Positions 1-7,453 of a DNA stretch of 7,453 nucleotides are shown in pieces. Below the pieces are notes generated by a model, which saw only the letters and a list, made by a program, of their open reading frames with translations, was not told where the DNA came from and made no database searches. Made by a program: the position numbers and the translations under genes. Position 1 is the first letter of the stretch. Every line of letters starts with the position of its first letter. This DNA comes from an uncultured Mycoplasmataceae bacterium. GTDB taxonomy: Bacteria; Bacillota_I; Bacilli_A; Mycoplasmatales; Mycoplasmoidaceae. The stretch covers positions 1 to 7,453 of the forward strand of contig CASGBP010000085.1 in NCBI GenBank assembly GCA_949299825.1, given 5' to 3'.

Positions 1-53
1 ACATCATTTGATGTTCAATTTTTTGGTTTATTAATTACTACAATTTGATCCAT
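1..53 (-). CDS. truB: tRNA pseudouridine synthase B, N-terminal 17-18 codons only (partial, runs off the left edge)
   Basis: TruB converts U55 in the T-loop of tRNAs to pseudouridine in the cytoplasm. Only the start is present: the minus strand from 53 reads MDQIVVINKPKNWTSNDV, which matches the well-known TruB opening (MDGILLxNKPxGWTSHDV in typical members). The Trp is encoded by TGA, as expected under code 4. The catalytic Asp lies beyond the window. The ATG begins one base after the TAA of the upstream Ig-repeat gene (TAA-A-ATG), and I see no clear Shine-Dalgarno, so translation is probably coupled to that gene. Identification rests on 18 residues, but this N-terminus is distinctive. In many Firmicutes and Mollicutes truB is followed by ribF; that cannot be checked here. 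Confidence 0.85.
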
Positions 54-54
54 T

Positions 55-2280
55 TTATTGATTTAAAATATTAATTAAAATTGGTTGAGAAGTAAATGTT
101 TTATTATCAACGATTGCAATCAACCTTAAATTAGCTAAATTCATTTCACTAGATACATTATCAATTACTAAATTTCTATTCTTTTGATTATCAATATTTA
201 TTCATGGAGAATCACTTCTTCGTCACTGTCATTGATAAATAATTTCCTTTTCATCACTAACTTCACTAGTTTCAACTATTGGACTAATTTCTAATCTATC
301 ATTTTTCAAAACGTTTTCTTGTAAAGAATTAAAACTAATTTTTATAGATCCTGTTGGAATAACATGGATTAATGTTTTGTTTGAGTAAAACTTTTTATTT
401 AAACAAGAAACTTCTAAACGTAAAAATAAATCATTTCATTTCATGCTTGTGTAATCTAAATAAATATTCTTACTAACATATTCTTTGGTATTAGTTCATT
501 CACCATTATCGTTTCTATATTGTCATTGATAATTACACAATTTATCATGATCGTCATTTACAAAATTAATCATTGGTTCAATTAAGAATTCACAACTTTC
601 CTTAAAGAAATAATCATTTTCTAAAATGATAGAAATGTCATTGTCCTTTATCATTAACATTGATTCATTTGAACAAAAATCAATATTCTTATCAACTAAA
701 ATTACTTTTAATCTAAATGCAAAAAAATTAAAATCATAATTTACTTTATCAAAGAAAATTTCAGGATCATTAGTTAGTTTATAGTCCACTCATTCTCCAT
801 TATTTTTCTTATATTGTCATTGATATACAACATTGTTACTATCAACATTTTTAAAATTAAGACTAATAGGTTTAACTAATATGCTACTATTTTCAATAAT
901 CTCATAAACATCCTTAAGTTCTATATTGACATCTTGTAAACTAATTTTAGAAATATTTGATTCAAAGTATCGGCCATCAACTCATGAAACTAATTTAATG
1001 TACATATCACCATATTCTTCAGTTAGTTTTTCAATTCTTAATTCTCGATTAATTTGACCTTTAATATTTTGTCAATCTCTACTTTCCTTTTTATACATTC
1101 ATTGAAAAACTAAATCAGATTCATTTCCATCGACAATTTGAATACTTGGTTCAACAATAAGATCATCATTTAATTTTCCAAAAATTTCACCATCTGAAAT
1201 AGACATAGTAACACGTGCTAAAGGTAGGACATTAATAGTTGTTTCAATTGAAGTTATCTTACCTTCTATGTCAACTAACAATCGGCATGTTGTACCACTA
1301 AAACTAATTGGTACTAAACTCAATAATAAATTTTTACCTGATTGATTATCAAAATTAGTTCATTCATTGTTTTTTTCTAGATATTGTCATTGGTAAATGG
1401 CATTAATTGTTGTACCATGTGAAATCGAGATATCAGGTACAATTGAAAGCGTTGATCCTTCTTTAATATTATAGATAGCATTTACTCTTGATATCCTAAT
1501 AAGATTTTCCTTAACATTAATTTTTGCATTGTTAGAATAAAATACATATCCCAAGCTATTAACAATTACTTTTAGTCGATATTGAATACCATTTGTATTA
1601 ATGTTAGCCTTAAAAATAAAATTCTTATCCTTCTTACCAATTACATCTACTCATTGGTTAAGATCAACATTGTATTGTTGTCATTGATAACTTAAATCTT
1701 CTTCATTACAATTAATTGTTGAAATTATTGGTTTAATATTAACTGTTTCATTTTCAAAAACAAAAAACTCATTGTTGATAGCAACATCAACAGAAGAAGT
1801 TTTTATAATTGATTCATTGCTTTCAAAGGTAAGTGAATCAACCTCAGCTACTAATTTGATTTTTAATAAACTTGAATCTATTGGCAAATTATTTAAATGA
1901 AGTTTTCTTTCTATTTGCAAAGGAAAACTAAATCACTTATTTTCATTTAAATACATTCATTTTCACTTAACATCATCAAAGGTACAATTAACACATTTAA
2001 CTATTGGTTCTATTATTAATTTTGTTCCTTTTGAATAAAGATAACTTGGATTTAAGATTATTTCAACTGATGGGTTAACTAATAAAATATCAACTTCATT
2101 TGATTCCTTTGAGACTATTCCATCACCTAATTTGGTCTTAACAATTAGTTTTACCTTACCTGGTTTCTTAAATTTTCAATTAGTTGATAGAAATGAAGTA
2201 TTACAATCAAATTCATTTCAGGTATTATCTAGGCAATAAAATCATTTATATTCTAGGTTCTTAAATTGATTACTTGAAAG
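55..2280 (-). repeat. Eight tandem Ig-like coding repeats, period about 95 aa (276-294 bp)
   Basis: The core tryptophans sit at codons 2242-2244, 1957-1959, 1681-1683, 1387-1389, 1099-1101, 817-819, 523-525 and 229-231. Spacing between neighbours is 95, 92, 98, 96, 94, 98 and 98 codons. At the DNA level the best-kept piece is attgtcattgata (plus strand), seen nearly unchanged near 226, 518, 812, 1382 and 1677, which encodes YQWQ. Outside this core the units are similar as protein but well diverged as DNA, so they are old duplications rather than recent copies. Confidence 0.75.
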
Positions 2281-2559
2281 TCTAGAATCTATTTTTAATT
2301 CTGCTTGATAGGCAGTTGAGTATGTTTTATCACCATAATTAATTGTGATATTCATATTTTGAAAATCACTTAATTCTTTAAAGGATGTAGAAAATTTATT
2401 AAAACTATTAATATAAATCTTATAACTAGTTGTATCAACAATTAAATAAGAACCACGCTTAATTGCCAACAAAAAAAAACTTGATGCAATAATATAACCA
2501 AAGGCTTTCAATAATAAATCTTCATGATTTGGAAAATTATCAATTTTTTTATTAATCAT
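55..2559 (-). CDS. Membrane-anchored protein with eight tandem Ig-like repeats (834 aa, function unknown)
   Basis: Reading TGA as Trp gives one open frame from ATG at 2559 to TAA at 55-57. I do not recognise a named protein. Residues about 15-33 are hydrophobic (AFGYIIASSFFLLAI followed by KR), suggesting an uncleaved signal anchor; there is no lipobox Cys. The rest is a chain of eight units centred on Trp at residues 106, 201, 293, 391, 487, 581, 679 and 777, a period of 92-98 aa. A typical unit has GSxLxIxPxI, then YQWQYKKNNGEW, then a region with LRL or similar, and ends FxSNxxxIxV. This resembles bacterial Ig-like beta-sandwich domains found on surface proteins. Units 3, 4, 6, 7 and 8 keep YQWQ; 1, 2 and 5 have diverged (YKWF, WKWM, FQWM). 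All eight core Trp codons are TGA. The start has an AAAGGGA site seven bases upstream. A surface or adhesion role is inference only. Confidence 0.8.
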
Positions 2560-2566
2560 TAAAATG

Positions 2567-2585
2567 TCCCTTTATTTTAATTATA
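2567..2585 (-). promoter_or_regulatory. Possible promoter -10 and ribosome binding site of the Ig-repeat gene
   Basis: On the minus strand a perfect TATAAT lies at 2580-2585 in the 63-base gap after the 95-aa gene. It is followed by AAAGGGA (2567-2573), a moderate Shine-Dalgarno, seven bases before the ATG at 2559. No convincing -35 is seen, which is common in Mollicutes. In DNA this AT-rich a TATAAT can arise by chance, so the promoter part is weak; the gap itself is the largest within the gene run. Confidence 0.3.
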
Positions 2586-2622
2586 TGATAAATATATATA
2601 GTATAGATAGTATAAAAATACA

Positions 2623-2910
2623 TTATAAAATAGTATTATCTAATGATAATAAATTGTTATATTCATTTGCAAAAGCTTCAAATAATTTACAAACATATTT
2701 ATAAACTTCATCAGTTTGTTCCTTATCATAAATAACCTCAAATCTTTCTTCATCACCAGCATTATTTGCTATATTAATTAAGAATTCATTAATTTTTTGG
2801 GTATTTCAATTATCTGAAATGTCTTTTGCAACAATAATTCTTTGTTTGCCAACTGAAACAATTGTCTTCTTTTTTTGTTCAACTTCTTCATATTTAATTT
2901 CTATTTTCAT
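2623..2910 (-). CDS. Small uncharacterised protein (95 aa) overlapping the ATPase gene
   Basis: Starting at ATG 2908-2910, the minus strand encodes 95 residues to TAA at 2623-2625, beginning MKIEIKYEEVEQKKKTIVSV and ending NNLLSLDNTIL. One in-frame TGA (2806-2808) gives Trp35 in SDNWNTQK, so the gene is broken in the standard code and is easily missed. The start is well supported: AAAGGAG lies seven to eight bases upstream, the strongest Shine-Dalgarno on this strand. The gene overlaps the 3' end of the ATPase gene by 17 bases in a different frame, implying coupled expression. The protein looks soluble, charged and acidic in its second half, with likely beta strands (2-7, 16-28), a helix (about 36-48), a strand (FEVIYD) and a long C-terminal helix (from about 66). 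There is no signal peptide or membrane segment. I do not recognise the family; a partner role for the ATPase is inferred from the overlap. Confidence 0.8.
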
Positions 2911-4525
2911 GTTTTTCTCCTTTGATAATTTTATATCTTTGTTCTAAAAAATTAGTTCCTCCTTCAAGGAATAAACAAGCTTCAGTATCATTATTATTAG
3001 ATTGAACAAGATAACCTTCACAATATGGAGATTGTTTATTATTTAAATCAGCAATAATAATGGTTTTTGGATTTGACAATATACCGATATTAGCATTATG
3101 AGTAACAATAAATACTTGATTATTTTTTCTATTGATTAAATCCAAAATATTCTTAGCTATAGTTTCATTATCTAAATTATCTTCTGGTTGATCAAGAAAT
3201 AAAATATCATTTATAGAAAGTTTGTATTTATAGTTTATTCCATAAATTGATTTTTGCCCAAAAGACATCTTATCATACAATTTTCCATCAGCATAAACAT
3301 CAACATAATTTACTAATTCCTTTACTAATTTTTCATTTAGTTTCTCATTATCAAAATTTTTTTTCTTGTCATTGTTATTATCTTCAACTCATTTATAAAG
3401 TGATTTAAATGAGGTTGGAACTTTTAAAATAATTTTTAATAATTTTGTAATAACTTCATCTGTTAAAACAATTTCTTGTTTCATTCGATATTCTAACATA
3501 CCTTTAGGAGGATTTTTTAGATCATTGAAGTAAATAGACATCGGTTCACTGCAAATTGCATTAAATGATTTTTTAAGTTCAAAAAATTTTCTAGCCATTT
3601 CCTCAAAGTGTGATTTTGCTTTCTTTTGAAAACTTAATAAACGCTGTTGATCTGAATTATTTTTTTTAATCTCATCAACTTGATTATTGTAAGCTTTTGC
3701 AAAACAATCAATGATTTTCTTGATTTTTGCATGTTTTTTTTCTTTCAATATTACTAGTTTTTTTAGAATTTGAATTTCTTCTATAATCTTTTTTGTTTGT
3801 TCATTAAATTTGTTTAAGAACTCTTCATCTTTGTATATTTCATTAAAGTTGTTGTTAGAATGTTGAAGAACAAATTCATTAACACTTTTTTCACAACAAT
3901 CTATAATTGATTTCATCGCATCAATTTCAGAATTAATTTTAGCAATTATGTCTCTAGGATTATAGTTTAAACTAATTAATAAATTTGCATCTTCATCAAT
4001 TTTTTTAAGTTTAAAAGTATCTGTCCAATTAATATCAACATCTTCATAGCTTATTATTGCTTGAATTGCATCATAAAACTTTTTAAATTTTTGATATAGT
4101 GATGAAATTACATCTGGATTAGTTTGAATAATTGAATGTAAATATTTTTCTTTATTTTTTTCAATTTCCTTTGATGTATTAATATTTTTTTTAATTGGAT
4201 CATCTTGAAAAATTACATCATTTCGGTTGATAAAATCTTCTTGCTTTGCTTTTAAAGTTTTTCTAATTAATTGTTTTTCATTTATTTCTTCATCACCATT
4301 ATATTTAATTGCTTTAATAAATTGTAAGTCAAAAGCAGCTAGGGCCTCAATAACATCATTTGAAATATATCCTTTGCTAATAGAAGCTAATAAGTCAAAT
4401 AAAGTAGATTTTCCTCCTCCTTTTGGTCCAACAATAATATTAACTTGATCACTAAAATTAAGTTCAATTAAACCTTCATTTTCATCAAGTGTATTAGTTT
4501 TTTTTAAATAAATTTTTTTAATCAT
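2894..4525 (-). CDS. ABC/SMC-type ATPase with TrlF-like C-terminal motifs (543 aa)
   Basis: An ATPase head split by a coiled-coil insert. Walker A is GPKGGGKST at residues 33-41. The middle, about 190-330, is Lys/Glu/Ile-rich with runs such as IIEEIQILKKLVILKEKK, typical of coiled coil. After Trp379 (TGA at 3389-3391) come the ABC signature-like MSFGQKS (420-426), Walker B ILFLDQPEDNLDN (441-453) and the H-loop VFIVTHNANI (471-480). The DQPED-LDN plus THNANI pair resembles the ATPase half of TrlF-like proteins, which usually also carry an N-terminal PHP phosphoesterase domain; that domain is absent here, since Walker A is near the N-terminus. Known relatives of this fold act in DNA repair or phage defence, but the substrate here is unknown. 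The frame from 3388 to 3281 was checked and holds no TAA or TAG. The ATG starts 2 bases after the cytidylyltransferase stop, with AGAAGG inside that gene's last codons. Its 3' end overlaps the 95-aa gene. Confidence 0.85.
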
Positions 4526-4527
4526 AA

Positions 4528-5235
4528 TTAACCTTCTTTTTGTTTATTATTAACTAAAATCTTAGCCATTTCTAGATCATTATACGTAGTAATTTTAAAA
4601 TTTTCATATGATCCCTTTACCAACTTTATTTTATAGTTTTTGTCCTTTTCAATTAATTGACATAAATCAGTTGTATCTATTACTTGTTTATGCAAAAAAT
4701 ATTCTTTTAAAATTAAGGCTCTAAAAGTTTGGGGAGTTTGAATATTATAAAGTAATGATCTATCTAGTGTATTTTCAATTAAATTATTATTAGTAAAAGC
4801 AATAGTATCAATCACTGGTATTGCTGTAGTTACAGCGTCAAAAATTGCACAATCATCAATATTATTATTAATAATTTGTTCAGAAACAAACATTCTTACT
4901 CCATCATGAGTTAAAATTATGTCATCATTTGTTATATTAAATTTTTCATCTAAATAAATGATTGCATTTTGAATTGATTCATTCCTAAATTTTCCTCCAC
5001 TTATAATGTGGCATTTCCGTTTTAAGTTAGAATTATAATTTAAATAAGCTTTTGTATAATCTATCCATTGAGGATGACAAACGATTACAATATGATCAAT
5101 GTTGCTATTGTAAATAAAGTGATCAACTGTATGAAAAACTACTGGCTTATCATTTATTAAAACAAATTGTTTTGGAATTGATAACCCTTTTACTCTAGTC
5201 CCCTCTCCCCCAGCTAAGATTATTGCAATATTCAT
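4528..5235 (-). CDS. IspD/TarI-family cytidylyltransferase (235 aa)
   Basis: Transfers CMP from CTP to a sugar-alcohol phosphate: methylerythritol 4-phosphate if IspD (isoprenoid MEP pathway), ribitol 5-phosphate if TarI (teichoic acid or polysaccharide precursors). Family motifs are all present: nucleotide-binding LAGGEGTR (7-14) with PKQF (21-24), GGKFRNES (80-87), HDGVRMF (110-116), LDR (157-159), QTPQTFR (166-172) and the late Lys in FKITTYNDL (Lys214). Length is normal for the family. HDGVRMF, QTPQTFR and KGSYENFKITT read closer to TarI/Bcs1-type proteins, while the LDR segment also fits the substrate Arg of IspD, so the substrate is unsettled. No other gene of either pathway is in the window. 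Its one Trp is TGG (5065-5067) and it has no TGA. First gene of the minus-strand run; no Shine-Dalgarno before the ATG. Confidence 0.88.
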   Translation of the reverse strand: MNIAIILAGGEGTRVKGLSIPKQFVLINDKPVVFHTVDHFIYNSNIDHIVIVCHPQWIDYTKAYLNYNSNLKRKCHIISGGKFRNESIQNAIIYLDEKFNITNDDIILTHDGVRMFVSEQIINNNIDDCAIFDAVTTAIPVIDTIAFTNNNLIENTLDRSLLYNIQTPQTFRALILKEYFLHKQVIDTTDLCQLIEKDKNYKIKLVKGSYENFKITTYNDLEMAKILVNNKQKEG

Positions 5236-5245
5236 AATGGAATAT

Positions 5246-5251
5246 ATTATA
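5246..5251 (-). promoter_or_regulatory. Probable -10 box of the minus-strand operon (leaderless start)
   Basis: The minus strand reads AGTATAATATATTCCATTATG, with a perfect TATAAT at 5246-5251, ten bases before the ATG at 5235. Transcription would begin about six or seven bases after the box, leaving only a few bases of leader. This agrees with the lack of any Shine-Dalgarno in front of this gene, although the downstream ATPase and 95-aa genes have good ones. No good -35 is seen. Confidence 0.45.
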
Positions 5252-5338
5252 CTAATATATTATTTGTTGAAGATAATGGTTTGTTTAATTAAATGGCAAA
5301 AATCTTAAAAAATAACATTATCATGAATGTAAATAACC

Positions 5339-5358
5339 TATTTATGCTAGCATAAATA
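5339..5358. promoter_or_regulatory. Perfect 20-bp palindrome in the divergent promoter region (candidate operator)
   Basis: TATTTATGCTAGCATAAATA is its own reverse complement over all 20 bases, centred between 5348 and 5349. With no loop it is not a terminator hairpin; it looks like a binding site for a dimeric regulator. It lies about 80 bases before the lon start and about 100 bases before the cytidylyltransferase start, so it could act on either side. Its core TGCTAGCA contains the same TGCTA and TAGCA letters as the CIRCE half-sites, but in the opposite arrangement. Confidence 0.45.
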
Positions 5359-5368
5359 TATATAAAAA

Positions 5369-5395
5369 TTAGCAAACTATTAATTTATTTGCTAA
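5369..5395 (+). promoter_or_regulatory. Degenerate CIRCE element (HrcA operator) upstream of lon
   Basis: The sequence is TTAGCAAAC, nine bases, ATTTGCTAA. The CIRCE consensus is TTAGCACTC-N9-GAGTGCTAA, so the arms match 7 of 9 and 6 of 9, all six outer bases of each arm agree, and the spacer is exactly right. The perfect inverted repeat is slightly wider, AATTAGCAAA (5367-5376) with TTTGCTAATT (5388-5397). CIRCE sites are known in front of heat-shock genes, including lon, in pneumoniae-group mycoplasmas. The right arm would overlap the proposed lon -35, a sensible place for a repressor. HrcA itself is not in the window. Confidence 0.7.
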
Positions 5396-5434
5396 TTATT
5401 TTAATTTTTGTGTAAAATATAAAGACATAGGAGG
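5389..5434 (+). promoter_or_regulatory. Proposed lon promoter and strong ribosome binding site
   Basis: A candidate -10, TAAAAT, is at 5413-5418 with TTGCTA (5389-5394, four of six to TTGACA) as -35, separated by 18 bases. The -35 lies in the right arm of the CIRCE-like repeat. AGGAGG at 5429-5434 is a full Shine-Dalgarno, four bases before the ATG at 5439, and fixes the lon start. The ribosome site is firm; the promoter boxes are a best guess in AT-rich DNA. Confidence 0.5.
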
Positions 5435-5438
5435 AATT

Positions 5439-7453
5439 ATGAGTGATAAAACGAAAGTTAATAAAACAAATGAAAGTAATAAAAAATTAAAACTTTTAAT
5501 TACACGAGGGATAATTGTTTTTCCTTCAGTAACTTCTGAGGTCCAAGTAGGAAGACCAAAATCAATATTAACAATAACAAATCTTACAAAGGATGATGAA
5601 CTTTTATTGGTAAGTCAAAAGAATCCTGATATTGATGATGTAACAGTTGATGATATTTATAAAATTGGAACTGTTTGTAAGATAAAAGACATCAAAGTTA
5701 ATGAAGAAGGTGACTACACTTTGTTACTTAAAGGACTTAAGCGAGTACGATTAATAAATCCTAGTTTTACAGCAAAAAATGGTTTTGTATCAGAATGAGA
5801 AGAAATTAAAATGAAACCTGGTAGCCCAAAACAAAATGAAAATATAGTAAATAGTATTCTTGAGATTATTAGTGAGAATAGTGAAACTATAAAGAAATCA
5901 AAAGAAATTAATCTATTTTATGAATATGTAATGAGTAATTCTAAGTCATATTCAGCCATTGCTGATTTTGTAATTGATAATTTAAATTTATCTACAAAAA
6001 AGAAGCAAGAATTTCTAGAATGTGAATCAGTGACTGAAAGATTAGAAATTGCTTTTGGTTATTTAGTTGAATTCTTTGATACAGATCATAGTCTAAGAGA
6101 TGAAGTTGATCACTTAATTAATCGTAAGATGAATGAAAACATTTCAAAACAACAAAAAGAGTTTTATTTAAGAGAACGTTTAAAAACTGTTAAAGAAGAA
6201 TTAGGAGAATTATCTTCAAAAGAAGATGAAGTTGATCAAATTAAAAAACGTTTAAACAATAATCCTTATCCTAACGAAATAAGAGAAAAAATATTATCAG
6301 AATTAGCAAAATATGAAGCTGCCATGAGTTCAAATGAAGCAAGTATTACAAAAATATATATTGACTGATTATTAGATTTACCTTGATGACAAGAATCTAA
6401 AGATAATGAAGATTTAATAAATGTTGAAAAAATTCTAAATAAAAATCATTATGGAATTGAAAAAGTTAAAGAAAGAATTCTAGAATATTTAGCTTTAAGA
6501 ACTAAGAATAAAAATGCAAGAGGTCCAATTTTATGTTTAGTTGGTCCTCCTGGAGTTGGTAAAACATCATTAGCTAAATCAATTGCTGAGGCACTGAATA
6601 AGAAATATGTAAAAGTTTCGCTTGGTGGAGTAAGAGATGAAGCTGAAATAAGAGGTCATAGAAAAACTTATATTGGTGCTATGCCAGGAAGAATAATTAA
6701 GGGGATGAAAAAAGCTGGTGTTATTAATCCTTTATTTTTATTAGATGAAATTGATAAAATGGCAAATAGTCAAAAAGGAGATCCTGCTTCAGCAATGTTA
6801 GAAGTTCTAGATCCAGAACAAAATGCTAAATTCTCTGACAATTACATTGAAGAAGAATATGATTTATCAAAAGTAATGTTTGTTGCTACAGCAAACTATT
6901 ATAAACAAATTCCTTATGCGTTAATTGATAGATTAGAAATTATTGAATTAACTTCATATACTGTTCCAGAAAAATTGGAAATTGCAAAGCAGCACTTAAT
7001 TCCTAAAGCTATGAAGGAAGGTCTAATTGAAAATCTTGAATGAGAAGAAGATGCAATTAGAATGATAATTGATAACTATACTCATGAAGCTGGGGTTAGA
7101 GAATTAGAAAGACAAATTCAAAAAATAGTTAGAAAATATATTGTTGAGGAACTAAAAAAAGATAGCTTACCTAAGAAAATTACTAAACAAGAAGTGAGAA
7201 AGTATTTAGGCAAAATTATCTTTGATATTACACTTAAGGATAAACAAACCATTCCTGGTATTGTAAATGGTATGGCATATACTACAACTGGTGGTGATTT
7301 ATTACCAATTGAATGTACTTATTCGACAGGAAAAGGAAAAATTCACATTACTGGTAATTTGGAAAAAACAATGAATGAATCTGTTTCAGTTGCCTTAGGT
7401 TATGTAAGAGCTAATGCTGAAAACTTTAAAATTGATCCAAAAGTGTTTAGTGA
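5439..7453 (+). CDS. lon: ATP-dependent protease Lon (first 671 residues; C-terminus beyond the window)
   Basis: Lon is a cytoplasmic hexameric AAA+ serine protease that unfolds and degrades misfolded and regulatory proteins. The N-terminal substrate-binding domain occupies about 17-215 (LLITRGIIVFPS, VGRPKSI), followed by helical segments with QQKEFYLRERLKTVKEELGE. The AAA+ module has Walker A GPPGVGKT (369-376), Walker B LLDEID (Asp436, Glu437), sensor-1 Asn486 in VATANY, the Arg498 finger in LIDRLEI and sensor-2 Arg554 in HEAGVRELER. The protease domain begins near 595 (GIVNGMAYTTTGGDLLPIE) and the window stops at IDPKVFS, roughly 20 residues before the expected catalytic Ser of GPSAG. Trp120, 310, 316, 317 and 535 are TGA codons, two of them adjacent (6384-6389). 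Start set by AGGAGG and family N-terminus. Divergent from the minus-strand operon; likely heat-shock controlled through the CIRCE-like site. Confidence 0.97.

Noticed and set aside
523..2244. Several short separate genes or a decayed pseudogene in the left part
   Set aside because: All pieces share one frame and are separated only by TGA at conserved Trp positions of the repeats, so they form one intact 834-aa protein.
2460..2515. Lipoprotein signal at the N-terminus of the Ig-repeat protein
   Set aside because: The hydrophobic segment is followed by KRGS and there is no Cys in or near it, so no lipobox is present; an uncleaved anchor fits better.
2586..2622. Runs of TATA-like alternating sequence as a tandem repeat or regulatory array
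   Set aside because: The units are irregular and of the kind expected in short intergenic DNA of an AT-rich Mollicute genome.
3389..3391. Apparent stop splitting the ATPase into two genes
   Set aside because: It is TGA, read as Trp in code 4. The frame continues without TAA or TAG through the signature, Walker B and H-loop needed for a complete ATPase. The apparent second start at 3280 is a TTG leucine codon.
4227..4448. Plus-strand open frame of 73 codons
   Set aside because: It lies antisense within the ATPase gene, over its Walker A region, has no ribosome binding site or recognisable protein, and is best explained as a shadow.
5367..5397. Inverted repeat as a rho-independent terminator
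   Set aside because: It lies between two divergent genes, so no transcript needs to end there. The stem is AT-rich with an 11-base loop and no proper T-run, and the arms fit CIRCE with the right spacer.

Overview
The window is very AT-rich and is only readable with UGA as tryptophan (genetic code 4), so it comes from a Mollicute of the Mycoplasma/Ureaplasma/Spiroplasma kind. Five of the six genes touch this directly: in-frame TGA falls on positions where the protein family or an internal repeat expects Trp, and reading through joins what otherwise look like short fragments into long intact proteins. I cannot name the species.

Right part (5439 to the end, + strand): lon, the ATP-dependent protease. 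It is complete at its N-terminus and cut by the window edge just before its catalytic serine. Its promoter region carries a degenerate CIRCE element (HrcA operator: half-sites TTAGCA and TGCTAA, with a spacer of exactly 9 bases in the standard alignment) and, further upstream, a perfect 20-bp palindrome.

Left and middle part (5235 down to 1, - strand): a tightly packed run of five genes, divergent from lon. In order of transcription they are: an IspD/TarI-family cytidylyltransferase; an ABC/SMC-type ATPase of 543 aa with a TrlF-like C-terminus; a 95-aa protein that overlaps the ATPase gene by 17 bases and has a strong Shine-Dalgarno site; an 834-aa protein with an N-terminal hydrophobic segment and eight Ig-like repeats of about 95 aa; and the first 18 codons of truB (tRNA pseudouridine synthase B), which starts one base after the repeat protein's stop. 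Gaps are 2 bases, -17, 63 and 1, so this is probably one operon, perhaps with an internal promoter before the repeat protein.

The genes mix functions: precursor or cell-surface metabolism (cytidylyltransferase), a likely nucleic-acid-linked or defence-type ATPase with a small partner, a probable membrane-anchored surface protein, and a housekeeping tRNA modification enzyme. The least explained unit is the ATPase plus overlapping 95-aa protein, followed by the Ig-repeat protein. There is no stretch over 300 bases without a gene; the longest is the 203-base divergent promoter region (5236-5438). No tRNA, rRNA, IS element or CRISPR array was seen.
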